Source: Gammaproteobacteria bacterium
Lineage (GTDB): Bacteria; Pseudomonadota; Gammaproteobacteria; Pseudomonadales; Pseudomonadaceae
NCBI GenBank assembly: GCA_012513235.1
Contig: JAAZCO010000263.1
Coordinates: 1 to 8,506, forward strand
Length of the DNA: 8,506 bases
Direction: 5' to 3'
Below are positions 1 through 6,664 of the stretch, piece by piece; within the stretch, counting starts at the first letter, position 1; each line of letters opens with the position of its first letter. The notes beneath the pieces are model-generated. The model saw only the letters and a list, made by a program, of their open reading frames with translations. It did not search any database and was not told the origin of the DNA. Made by a program: the position numbers and the translations under genes.

Positions 1-451
1 CCATCTGGCTTATTTCACTGGTATTACCTTCCAAGCGGTGCATCTGCATCACCCCTAAATGATAGAAACGTAACAGCTTGAGCGCTTCAGGCTTTTGCGC
101 AGCAACACCTTCTTTGACGTTATGCATGACATTGGTCACGCGCATCAAACTGCGCTTGAGCTGCCAGCCGTATACATTTGCGGCCATCCAAGGTTGCTTA
201 CTGAAGATTGAGCGCACCAATCCTGCAGTTACAAACACACCAGTGGCCACTCCCGCTAGATTTAACCGGAAGTTGTCACCACCAGGCTCGCCAAAGAACA
301 TCACCATTAAGCTCGATAGCAGCATGGCTAAAGCAATAAAGGCAACGATGATGACCCAAGTCGCTTTGCGGGTTTGCTGACGATACTCTTCAGGGTTGAT
401 GTTTTTTAACTTAAATGCAGCGGTGCTTTGTGCAGAAGATGCAGTGGCCAT
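1..451 (-). CDS. DUF3087 family membrane protein (5' part, runs off window)
   Basis: The first 150 codons of a minus-strand gene are present; its 3' end lies beyond base 1. I recognise the protein as the DUF3087 family found in Pseudomonas, whose function is unknown. A short polar N-terminus (about residues 1-28, with NPEEYRQQTRKA before the membrane) precedes a hydrophobic segment at about 31-53, a short loop with GEPGGDNF at 54-61, and a second hydrophobic segment at about 63-80. A basic, amphipathic region follows (YGWQLKRSLMRVTNVMH, 94-110), then LRFYHLGVMQMHRLEGN. This predicts an inner-membrane protein with a hairpin anchor and a cytoplasmic C-terminal domain. The ATG at 449-451 is the start; only a weak GAG-type ribosome site lies ahead of it. 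It is probably transcribed separately from the upstream yqaA-like gene, since 112 bases separate them. Family call is from memory of homologues; function cannot be inferred. Confidence 0.85.
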   Translation of the reverse strand, partial: MATASSAQSTAAFKLKNINPEEYRQQTRKATWVIIVAFIALAMLLSSLMVMFFGEPGGDNFRLNLAGVATGVFVTAGLVRSIFSKQPWMAANVYGWQLKRSLMRVTNVMHNVKEGVAAQKPEALKLLRFYHLGVMQMHRLEGNTSEISQM

Positions 452-486
452 AACGGATATAAATCTCAAAAAATAAATATGCGCTT

Positions 487-492
487 ATCATA
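487..492 (-). promoter_or_regulatory. Candidate -10 element for the DUF3087 gene
   Basis: On the minus strand this reads TATGAT, five of six matches to the sigma70 -10 consensus, about 35 bases before the ATG at 451. The hexamer 17 bases upstream (TAGGCT) is a poor -35, so this is a tentative promoter. A perfect 10-base palindrome (CGGTGCACCG, 520-529) lies just upstream and could be an operator or part of the end of the yqaA transcript; it has no T-run after it on either strand. Confidence 0.3.
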
Positions 493-563
493 CAGTAGCG
501 TGCAGTTTCAGCCTATGAACGGTGCACCGCTGTATTGATCTGCAGATACATTCGAGACGCTGG

Positions 564-1010
564 CTATGATGGCTGCAAGACGTGCAAAGTTACATAGGCA
601 AGGATGGCATAGCGTGCAGTTTTAGCGATAGTTACCAGCAGAGTAAAGCGCCAAAAAGGTTCGCGTAACACGCCAGCAATTAATGTCAGTGGATCACCAA
701 CAACTGGAAGCCAGCTTAAAAGTAAGCTCCAACGCCCGTAGCGCTGATACCACTGCTGCGCACGTTGTAGTTGTGTGGCTGATGCCGGAAACCAGCGCCG
801 TGTTTGCCAGCGTTGTACTTGCGTACCCAGCCACCAGTTCACTTGTGAGCCGATGATGTTACCTAGCGCTGCAACCAGTATCAGCGAGTAAACAGCACGC
901 GGCTCGTGCGCGAGCAGGGCGACCAAGGCTGCTTCCGATTGCATCGGCAGTAAGGTGGCAGCAATAAATGCAGATAAGGCCAGTCCAGCATAGGTCATCC
1001 AGTTCAACAT
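564..1010 (-). CDS. yqaA: YqaA/DedA-like (VTT/SNARE-associated) inner-membrane protein
   Basis: A 148-residue membrane protein that matches the small YqaA branch of the DedA/VTT superfamily, about the same length as E. coli YqaA. Recognisable family segments are LLPMQSEAALVALL (20-33), GNIIGSQVNWWLG (50-62, the glycine-rich re-entrant region) and LLSWLPVVGDPLTLIAGVLR (97-116), close to the E. coli LLSWMPVVGD motif. Hydrophobic stretches at about 7-22, 27-55, 97-115 and 121-143 suggest several membrane spans. DedA-superfamily members are linked to phospholipid flipping and membrane homeostasis, but the role of YqaA itself is not settled. The gene starts 34 bases after the dinB stop on the same strand with no terminator between them, so it is probably the second gene of a dinB transcript and may share its SOS control (inference). 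Confidence 0.87.
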   Translation of the reverse strand: MLNWMTYAGLALSAFIAATLLPMQSEAALVALLAHEPRAVYSLILVAALGNIIGSQVNWWLGTQVQRWQTRRWFPASATQLQRAQQWYQRYGRWSLLLSWLPVVGDPLTLIAGVLREPFWRFTLLVTIAKTARYAILAYVTLHVLQPS

Positions 1011-1044
1011 GACGTAAAACCGCTTAGGTATCTAGCTTTGGCTG

Positions 1045-2109
1045 TCATTGCGAGAATAATTCCAGTTGGATGGCATTCTGTTGTTGCTGATCGTGTAAGC
1101 GCACTCCGACGCCTAATAACCTAACTGCTTTGTTACCGCGCAGATAAGCGGCTGAGATCAATAAACGATAGCTGTCTAAATCCAGAGCCGCACCGGCTTG
1201 CTCAATGGTGGTTTGGGTAAAGTCGTGGAACTTTACTTTTACAAAGGGCTTTTCTGGGCTATAGCTTTGATCTAAGCGCCTCAAGCGCTTTTCTAACTCA
1301 GCAAGCAAGTAGGGCAGTTGTGCATAGCAGGCGGCTAGATCAGGCAGGTCGTGCTCAAAAGTGCGCTCCACACTGACACTTTGCCGCCGGCTGTTGGGCT
1401 CCACCAGTCGCTCATCAATTCCGCGAGCCAATGACCATAAACGCTCACCGAAGCTGCCAAACGCTTTGCTTAAATGCACGACACTGTGCTCACGTAACTG
1501 CGCGCAGTTTTCAATACCCATACGGGCCAGTTTCCCAGCAGTGACTTTACCTACGCCATGCAGTTTTTTGACCGGCAGAGCCAAGACAAAATCATCGACC
1601 TCATCAGGCGTAATCACAAACAAGCCATTGGGTTTGCGCCAGTCAGAGGCGATTTTAGCCAAGAACTTATTAGGTGCAACCCCGGCCGACACGACCAAGC
1701 GCAATTCTTGCCAAATACGGCTGCGGATGTCTTTGGCAATTAAAGTGGCGCTGCCTGAGTGCATCTCACAGTCACTGACATCTAAAAAGGCTTCGTCTAG
1801 CGAGAGCGGTTCAATGCAGTCGGTGTAATCATGCAGAATGTGATGAATCTGTTTAGACGCAGCCTTATACACATCCATGCGCGGCTGAATAATAACTAGA
1901 TCAGGGCATAGTTTAACTGCACGCGCCATGGGCATAGCAGAATGCACACCCCAGGTTCGCGCCTCATAGTTACACGTTGCCACGACACCGCGACGCTCAA
2001 CAGCACCACCGACTGCTACAGCGCGTCCCTGGAGGCGTGGATCATCGCGCAACTCAATAGCTGCATAAAAACAATCGGCATCAATGTGAATTATTTTTCG
2101 CGAACTCAA
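1045..2109 (-). CDS. dinB: DNA polymerase IV (Y-family translesion polymerase)
   Basis: A complete 354-residue Y-family polymerase that copies past damaged template bases with low fidelity. The metal-binding catalytic residues are present: D10 in HIDADCFYAA and D105-E106 in SLDEAFLDV. Y15 sits at the steric-gate position (F13 in E. coli DinB) that excludes ribonucleotides. Palm and fingers occupy about 1-165, a helix-hairpin-helix (KKLHGVGKVTAGKLARMGI) about 181-199 begins the thumb, and the little-finger domain runs about 240-340. The C-terminus NAIQLELFSQ carries a textbook beta-clamp-binding motif, QLELF (348-352). The start is a TTG at 2107-2109; no ATG or GTG is available near it, and it gives the family's normal N-terminus. 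AGAGG lies only two bases before it, and GGGG 11 bases before it, so initiation is probably weak. A LexA box 76 bases upstream predicts SOS induction. Confidence 0.97.
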   Translation of the reverse strand: MSSRKIIHIDADCFYAAIELRDDPRLQGRAVAVGGAVERRGVVATCNYEARTWGVHSAMPMARAVKLCPDLVIIQPRMDVYKAASKQIHHILHDYTDCIEPLSLDEAFLDVSDCEMHSGSATLIAKDIRSRIWQELRLVVSAGVAPNKFLAKIASDWRKPNGLFVITPDEVDDFVLALPVKKLHGVGKVTAGKLARMGIENCAQLREHSVVHLSKAFGSFGERLWSLARGIDERLVEPNSRRQSVSVERTFEHDLPDLAACYAQLPYLLAELEKRLRRLDQSYSPEKPFVKVKFHDFTQTTIEQAGAALDLDSYRLLISAAYLRGNKAVRLLGVGVRLHDQQQQNAIQLELFSQ

Positions 2110-2184
2110 AACCTCTGTAACCCCTATATACAGTGTCTGTACGCTGGTTAGCTTAACATTAGAACGTATATAAATATGCGATTA

Positions 2185-2200
2185 CTGTATTTATATTCAG
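2185..2200. promoter_or_regulatory. LexA (SOS) box upstream of dinB
   Basis: CTGTATTTATATTCAG matches the gammaproteobacterial LexA consensus CTGTATATATATACAG at 14 of 16 positions, with the invariant CTG-N10-CAG ends intact. It sits inside a larger perfect inverted repeat: CGATTACTG at 2179-2187 and CAGTAATCG at 2198-2206, so symmetry extends six bases beyond the LexA half-site ends on each side. It lies between dinB (minus strand) and the initiator tRNA (plus strand), eight bases before the tRNA -35. Known biology makes dinB the expected target; an effect on the tRNA promoter is only a possibility. Confidence 0.88.
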
Positions 2201-2214
2201 TAATCGTTTGACAA
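2188..2214 (-). promoter_or_regulatory. Possible dinB promoter overlapping the LexA box
   Basis: On the minus strand TTGTCA (2209-2214) is a five-of-six match to the sigma70 -35. Candidate -10 elements fall within or at the edge of the LexA box: TATAAA after a short 13-base spacer, or AATACA after 17. Neither is ideal. LexA bound here would block the promoter, which is the usual layout for SOS genes. The -35 overlaps the TTGACA of the tRNA promoter on the opposite strand. Confidence 0.35.
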
Positions 2215-2235
2215 GGCTCGAAAAGACGCTATAAT
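2208..2235 (+). promoter_or_regulatory. Consensus sigma70 promoter of tRNA-fMet
   Basis: Perfect TTGACA (2208-2213) and perfect TATAAT (2230-2235) are separated by 16 bases, and the mature tRNA begins six bases after the -10. Transcription should therefore start at or very near the tRNA 5' end, leaving little or no leader. GCGCC directly after the -10 resembles the GC-rich discriminator typical of stringently controlled stable-RNA promoters (inference). Confidence 0.92.
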
Positions 2236-2241
2236 TTGCGC

Positions 2242-2318
<77 letters not shown>

Positions 2319-2322
2319 GATT

Positions 2323-2359
2323 AAAAAGCCTTAACTTTCAATGAGTTAGGGCTTTTTTT
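2323..2359 (+). terminator. Intrinsic terminator of tRNA-fMet
   Basis: A 14-base-pair stem (2323-2336 with 2344-2357, one G-T pair) closes a seven-base loop. The 3' arm ends in a run of seven T residues (2353-2359). The A-run on the 5' side makes the hairpin potentially bidirectional. It begins five bases after the tRNA CCA end. Confidence 0.93.
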
Positions 2360-2723
2360 ATGCCTGTCATTCCTGCTTTGAAAACCCTCCAAAAAGGCTC
2401 TGTGACACTTTTGTGACTAATCCGTGCCCTGTGCGTGCCTTAGGTGCTACCTCCTCGATACAATGTCTCTTCGCGTAAGCTTTTAAGTCTGCGTTAAGCA
2501 ATTATTTTTGGTTGCTTGTGCAAATTGAGTTTAAATATCCGTGGTATTTATAAGCTCATTCTTCACGGCACACTCAAACACAGCATTTGCACCGCCATTT
2601 AGACCGCCAGCCTGTACGATCATTATCGATACGCTGTGGCACATGCTCCTTAGGGGGCTCAAAACTACTCGTATTAGATGTTTACACATCAGGGCATATT
2701 CATTTCAATCCAGCCGTTTGGCT
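2360..2723. other. Gene-free convergent gap
   Basis: About 360 bases lie between the tRNA terminator and the 3' end of the acylase gene. I see no convincing gene: the only longer open frame (GTG at 2541) has no ribosome site and overlaps the acylase end. Structures present are phased direct repeats at 2402-2439, a short inverted repeat AAGCAA/TTGCTT (2496-2517), an imperfect 11-base-pair hairpin with a two-base bulge (2527-2537 with 2545-2557), and a small hairpin GATGT/ACATC near 2680. None has a T-run making it a clear terminator for the acylase transcript. Confidence 0.6.
2402..2439 (+). repeat. Four GTG(A/C)C direct repeats at 11-base spacing
   Basis: GTGAC begins at 2402 and 2413, and GTGCC at 2424 and 2435, so four copies recur at exactly 11 bases, one helical turn. 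A further GTGC at 2444 is off phase. Such arrays are typical of sites bound by protein arrays on one DNA face (OmpR-family regulators, integrase arm sites). The binding protein is unknown, and chance similarity cannot be excluded for a 5-base unit. Confidence 0.5.
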
Positions 2724-5045
2724 TTAAGGTATCGGCAGTAGTGTTAAACGCTGTTTGCCGTACACGGCATTGATATCTTTATAGATAATCGGCAGTGGGT
2801 ATAAGCGTCCAGCCACGCTGCTATCGAGTGTGTAATAAGTGCTATGGGGATTATCAGTTTGGCTACTGAAGCTGGCCGCTGATACCGGTGTGCTGCGGGC
2901 GAAATCAACCAATAGGATTTGGCTCTTATGCGCAGAGGTATGGGTTGTGGCAACGGGCGTTGCGCTACGGCTGCTGATCAAGTTGTTCAGCATAAACTGT
3001 GCTTTAGCAGTTGATGCGCCTTGCCAGAACGGGCTGTCTGCACGACCCAGAAGATGATCGATCCAAGCAGGGTAACTGTGTTGGTTATGCAGAGTGAATG
3101 CTTGCTGGATGCTATGGGGCAGGGCACTTAAGTCTTGCTTAAATAATTGTTCCTGAGCCTGTTGTAGCAGGCTATGAAGCCAGTCGCTGTGTGCTTTAGA
3201 CAGTGGCTGCTGTGGATTAATAGCTAAGAATTCCTGCAGTGCGTGTTGCGCTGCAGAGCGCTGTGTTGCCGGCATGTCTTGTATGGCTTGTGCTAATGCG
3301 CTGGGCATAGCTGCACCGTTAAGCATCAACTGTAATTGCGTGAGTAACCATGGGCGTTGTTGAGTAGGGTCTTGCAACGCGACATGGGCTGATACGGGCT
3401 TTTTGGCCAATTGTAAGGCAAGGTTTTCTGCGCGCTCAGGATTCGCCCAACTGCTGGATAATTGCATGCCGTAACCGGGTTGGGTTAAGCGTTGATTCGC
3501 CGCACTGAGCCAGCCTTGCTGTGGATCTTGATCATAGGGAAATAGCATCGAGTCGGCATAGCCTTCCCAGGCAATGGCGCTGTCCCAGCCTGCGGATGGA
3601 AATAAACCGCGACTGTTACGTCGATTAGGGTACGTACCTGTCACTTGCCAAGCGATATGCTCTGCATCAGCCAACAACACATTCATCGGCAGACTGTTGA
3701 GCTTGGGTAATGCTTGTGTTGCTTGCTCGACAGAAGAACTGCGTAATAACTGCAATAACGCTTGTAAGCTCTGATCACTGTCAGTGCGCGCCTGCTGCAA
3801 GGCGAGGCCAAAGCCTGTGTTGCTATTGGCCGGCAGTGAGGTCAATAAAGGTCCGTGCGCGGTGCGGTATAGTGCTTCACGAATCGGTTGCTGGCCTTTG
3901 ATAAAAAAGGTTTCCATACGCTGCTGCGCAGGCTGCCAGGTTGTATCAACCAAGTATTCCAGTCGGCCATTGTGCTGGCGCAATTGCTCAATAAATACAT
4001 CTTGGGTGTCGGCCATGACCGCGCTGAGGCTGTAAGCAAGCTTGCCATTAAAACCAGATAGCAGTAGTGGAATGCCCGGAATGCTTAAGCCTGCTGCTTG
4101 CAGTTGCGGTGAGTGCAAGCTGACCCAACTATAAAGTGTAGGCTGCTGGGCTGGGCTGTGTAATGTTGTGAGTGCTAAGACACTGCGGCGCGTTGTTGTG
4201 TGCTCAGGACTGGCCACCCAGCTGCTGGCCAGCGGGGCCTGCATGGAATTGACTGCGGCGAATTGATTGAGTGTATCGAGCAATTGCACCGTACTGTCGC
4301 GTAAGGCGCGATTTTTAATGGCTGCACGCGGTGCTTTGAGCAGCTTATCGGCCTCGTTGAGTGCGACAGGTTCGTCAGGATAAACAGGCAATAACCATGG
4401 CAGTTTTTCTGCGTCCAAATGCTGAGCTAGGCCCAAAGCTAAAACCTCTTCTGCGAGATTACCGCTTTGGCTCAAGCTCAATAGGGCAAACAATAACGCG
4501 CTGTCTGTCGCTTGCCAGTATTCAGGCATATAGTTCACGCGGGCCAACTCAGGTGGCAGTGTATTGCGCATCTGATACAGATAAGCGTTAACGCCACGTG
4601 CGTAAATTTCAAAATAGTTTTGCAGGTTTTTGGGTGCGTTTTTATACAGAGTCTGCGCATCTGCTTGCAGATTGATGGAGCGCATCAGACGGTCAAGATT
4701 GAGCGCCTCAGCGCCTTGCATTTCTGCTAAGCGCCCTTGGGCTAATAAACGCAGTTGCACCATCTGAGTCAGACGGTCGTTAGCGTGACTAAAGCCTAGG
4801 GTAAAGAGTAAGTCATGAAAGTTATTCGCCTCAATCACCGGCATGCCTGCTGGGTTTTTACCGATATAGCTCGACTGAGCCACACCTTTAACACGCAGGG
4901 TGCTGTTATCAGCCATTACGCTGCTGCTCGCGCCTGATTCCAAAAGCTGGCACGCAGCTAAAGTACTCAGTGTGAGTGCTGTGCAAACAGCTTTTACAGC
5001 AAAGGATGGAAACCTAGAGCGTGCGCGCAGAGTCAAAGTTGGCAT
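2724..5045 (-). CDS. Penicillin acylase family (Ntn hydrolase) lipoprotein
   Basis: A 773-residue protein counted from the ATG at 5043-5045, chosen over an in-frame TTG at 5057 because GAG lies seven bases ahead. A basic hydrophobic signal ends in lipobox LAAC (Cys32) followed by Gln, predicting a lipidated outer-membrane protein facing the periplasm. The alpha-chain signature is clear (GMPVIEANNFHDLLFTLG, then HANDRLTQM near 87-95, and YARGVNAYL). The beta-chain region keeps GFNGKLAYS, the calcium-type aspartates (D346, D349), RTAHGPLL, the oxyanion asparagine (N455 in LPMNVLLADAEHIAWQVTG), and GWDSAIAWEGY. The expected nucleophile motif SNxW is instead ASSW (273-276), so the catalytic serine is displaced or lost. 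Relatives hydrolyse penicillins or acyl-homoserine lactones; the substrate here is unknown. It is a single gene, divergent from the methyltransferase, with no clear terminator. Confidence 0.88.
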   Translation of the reverse strand: MPTLTLRARSRFPSFAVKAVCTALTLSTLAACQLLESGASSSVMADNSTLRVKGVAQSSYIGKNPAGMPVIEANNFHDLLFTLGFSHANDRLTQMVQLRLLAQGRLAEMQGAEALNLDRLMRSINLQADAQTLYKNAPKNLQNYFEIYARGVNAYLYQMRNTLPPELARVNYMPEYWQATDSALLFALLSLSQSGNLAEEVLALGLAQHLDAEKLPWLLPVYPDEPVALNEADKLLKAPRAAIKNRALRDSTVQLLDTLNQFAAVNSMQAPLASSWVASPEHTTTRRSVLALTTLHSPAQQPTLYSWVSLHSPQLQAAGLSIPGIPLLLSGFNGKLAYSLSAVMADTQDVFIEQLRQHNGRLEYLVDTTWQPAQQRMETFFIKGQQPIREALYRTAHGPLLTSLPANSNTGFGLALQQARTDSDQSLQALLQLLRSSSVEQATQALPKLNSLPMNVLLADAEHIAWQVTGTYPNRRNSRGLFPSAGWDSAIAWEGYADSMLFPYDQDPQQGWLSAANQRLTQPGYGMQLSSSWANPERAENLALQLAKKPVSAHVALQDPTQQRPWLLTQLQLMLNGAAMPSALAQAIQDMPATQRSAAQHALQEFLAINPQQPLSKAHSDWLHSLLQQAQEQLFKQDLSALPHSIQQAFTLHNQHSYPAWIDHLLGRADSPFWQGASTAKAQFMLNNLISSRSATPVATTHTSAHKSQILLVDFARSTPVSAASFSSQTDNPHSTYYTLDSSVAGRLYPLPIIYKDINAVYGKQRLTLLPIP

Positions 5046-5100
5046 AGTAAAACTCAAGTCAAGAGGCTAAGCGGGCGGTTGATTCAGCCTGCAGGCGCCT

Positions 5101-5106
5101 ATTATA
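5101..5106 (-). promoter_or_regulatory. -10 element of the acylase gene
   Basis: On the minus strand this is a perfect TATAAT, about 55 bases upstream of the acylase ATG. The region 17 bases further upstream (TCAAGG) is a poor -35, so the promoter may need an activator or be weak. A perfect 10-base palindrome GCCTGCAGGC (5087-5096) lies in the predicted 5' leader and could be an operator. Confidence 0.5.
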
Positions 5107-5320
5107 GGGTGTGAGCTGGTATCCTTGACAGTCTTTTGCACGGCTCGTTCCGCAGGGTTCAATTGCAGTGCAGATTTAGTGCGTAGCGCTTAGCGATATC
5201 AGCGATTTTATGCTTGGATGCGCGCTTGAAGTGCATTTGGGTGTGTTAAAAACGTTTAAAGCAGTAGAGTGCGCAAGGCGTCAGTGTCTTGGCGCTGTCG
5301 ACAACATATTATTCACAAGT

Positions 5321-5326
5321 TAAGGG
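5321..5326 (+). promoter_or_regulatory. Ribosome binding site deciding the methyltransferase start
   Basis: TAAGGG ends eight bases before the GTG at 5335, a good Shine-Dalgarno match at normal spacing. The earlier in-frame GTG at 5269 has no comparable site, so 5335 is preferred as the start. Confidence 0.6.
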
Positions 5327-5334
5327 TAGGCCGC

Positions 5335-6510
5335 GTGTTAGCAATAGAAAAGCAATATGTGCAATGGCACGAAAACGAAACCTTACGCAACGCCCGTTGG
5401 TTATCTGAAAGCAATCAAGTGCCGCCTGCGCGCATAGTCTTGGTCGACGATAATACGACCGCAGATGAAGCCTACCGCTGGGCTTGTGAGGGCACATCAA
5501 TGCTCTGGTGTGGTGATTTTCATAATGCGCGGCAACTACTGCAAGCCATCACGCGTCGTATTGAACGTACTGAGCAGCGTAAAATCAGTAAAGCTGCGAA
5601 GTCAGGCCAACCAACAGCAGAATCCTTGGTTATTCCCAATTTATTTCATCAGCAGCGCCAAGCTCAAGCCCAGCGCTCGCGCGTCTTAAGTCGTTTGCTG
5701 TTAGCGTTGGATGCAGGTTACGTCAGCACATTACGCCGAGCGCCAGACGTGAGTGCCGCCTGCACAGCTGCTTTTGGTGAATTGGATGAGCCATGTTTAA
5801 TCTCGTTTCGTGACGTGCAAGGAGCCTTAGGCGCAGCACAGTGGCGCGCGAAAGGTGTGCCTATTACTGGCTTGGATGTGTCGATATTTCCGCACTACGG
5901 TGTGTTTGCACCGACACGCCATGAATATGTGCAGCTGATGCTTGATGCGCCGCTACCTGCTGCACATGATGTAGCCTTGGATATTGGCACCGGTACCGGC
6001 TTGCTGGCGATTATCTTAGCGCAACGCGGTGTGAAGCAGGTGATTGCCACCGATCTCAATCCGCGAGCTTTAACCTGTGCTAAAGAGAACTTTACCGCGT
6101 TAGAGTTAACCGCTGTGCAGTTGCAGCAAGCGGATTTATTTCCCACTGCTGCGCCATTAGCCAACTTGGTTGTCTGTAATCCACCCTGGTTACCGGCTAA
6201 GCCCAGTTCACCACTGGAGTACGCCGTTTACGATGCCAATAGCGCGATGTTGCGTGGTTTTGTGCAAGGCGCCAAGCAGCACTTAGCTGAGCAGGGTGAG
6301 GTGTGGTTAATTCTGTCGGATTTAGCTGAGCATTTACAGTTGCGCACTCGTGAGGATTTATTGGGCTGGTTTGCAGAGGCTGGCTTAGCGGTAAAGTACC
6401 GTTTAGATACCGAGCCTAAACATGGCCGCAGTCAGGATAAGACAGATCCCTTGTTTGCTGCGCGCAGTGCCGAGATCACTTCGTTGTGGTGTTTGGTCGC
6501 GCAAGCATAA
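5335..6510 (+). CDS. Class I SAM-dependent methyltransferase with NPPW motif
   Basis: A 391-residue protein from the GTG at 5335 (413 from GTG 5269). The C-terminal half is a Rossmann-fold methyltransferase of the 'methyltransferase small' type: SAM-binding motif I DIGTGTG (216-222) after the DVAL strand, acidic TDLNPRAL (239-246) contacting the SAM ribose, and NPPW (282-285), the catalytic-loop motif seen in enzymes that methylate planar nitrogens such as glutamine amide or adenine N6. IFPHYGVFAPTRHEYVQL (184-201) precedes the fold, as in PrmB/PrmC-like enzymes. The N-terminal about 180 residues (VLVDDNTTADEAYRWACEG, then GDFHNARQLL) form a family-specific region that I know from Pseudomonas and related homologues but cannot assign a function. 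The target (protein, rRNA or small molecule) is unknown. It appears to be a single-gene unit. Confidence 0.85.
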   Translation: MLAIEKQYVQWHENETLRNARWLSESNQVPPARIVLVDDNTTADEAYRWACEGTSMLWCGDFHNARQLLQAITRRIERTEQRKISKAAKSGQPTAESLVIPNLFHQQRQAQAQRSRVLSRLLLALDAGYVSTLRRAPDVSAACTAAFGELDEPCLISFRDVQGALGAAQWRAKGVPITGLDVSIFPHYGVFAPTRHEYVQLMLDAPLPAAHDVALDIGTGTGLLAIILAQRGVKQVIATDLNPRALTCAKENFTALELTAVQLQQADLFPTAAPLANLVVCNPPWLPAKPSSPLEYAVYDANSAMLRGFVQGAKQHLAEQGEVWLILSDLAEHLQLRTREDLLGWFAEAGLAVKYRLDTEPKHGRSQDKTDPLFAARSAEITSLWCLVAQA

Positions 6511-6539
6511 AGATAGCCTCAGTCTCCCCCTCCAGTATA

Positions 6540-6586
6540 AGCCTGAGTGCTGATAGCGATTTTGATTCGTTAGCAGCGCTTAGGCT
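6540..6586 (+). terminator. Long hairpin after the methyltransferase gene (terminator without T-run?)
   Basis: Arms 6540-6558 and 6568-6586 pair over 19 positions with three G-T pairs and one mismatch, closing a nine-base loop. It starts 29 bases after the methyltransferase stop, as a terminator should, but no T-run follows directly. It could instead be a 3'-end-protecting hairpin, a dispersed repetitive palindrome, or an RNA element. A second small hairpin (6621-6644) followed by a T-rich tract to 6659 may do the actual terminating. Confidence 0.5.
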
Positions 6587-6664
6587 CAATGTTGAGATCT
6601 TATTCCCTCTTTAAATGACTAAATCAGCATTAATTTTGCTGTTTCAGTTTGTTTTTTTCGTTTT

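Larger units (their letters stand above)
5046..5334. other. Divergent intergenic region, acylase / methyltransferase
   Basis: This stretch separates the two divergent genes and should hold both promoters. Apart from the minus-strand TATAAT and the adjacent palindrome, the only strong hexamer is a plus-strand TTGACA at 5125-5130, which lacks a matching -10 at normal spacing. If the methyltransferase used the GTG at 5269, the gap would shorten to 223 bases. Confidence 0.55.

Noticed and set aside
78..380. 100-codon plus-strand frame
   Set aside because: Antisense shadow of the DUF3087 gene, whose family-like sequence is on the minus strand.
1361..1828. 155-codon plus-strand frame
   Set aside because: Antisense to the conserved thumb and palm regions of dinB; no protein features of its own.
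2115..2133. Second LexA-like palindrome CTGTA-N9-TACAG just upstream of dinB
   Set aside because: The half-sites are perfect but the spacer is three bases too long for LexA, which requires CTG-N10-CAG. It may be chance or a relic.
2400..2420. Pho-box-like pair of half-sites on the minus strand (TAGTCAC, AAAA, GTGTCAC)
   Set aside because: It faces the tRNA terminator and has no gene to regulate in that direction; kept only as an alternative reading of the phased repeats.
2541..2741. 66-codon open frame starting at GTG in the convergent gap
   Set aside because: No ribosome site, no recognisable protein features, starts inside an imperfect hairpin and overlaps the acylase 3' end.
5125..5130. 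Perfect TTGACA on the plus strand as methyltransferase promoter
   Set aside because: The positions 16-18 bases downstream hold no -10-like hexamer (TTCCGC region), and it is over 200 bases from the start codon.
5269..5334. Upstream GTG start adding 22 residues to the methyltransferase
   Set aside because: No ribosome site ahead of GTG 5269, while GTG 5335 has TAAGGG at good spacing; still possible.
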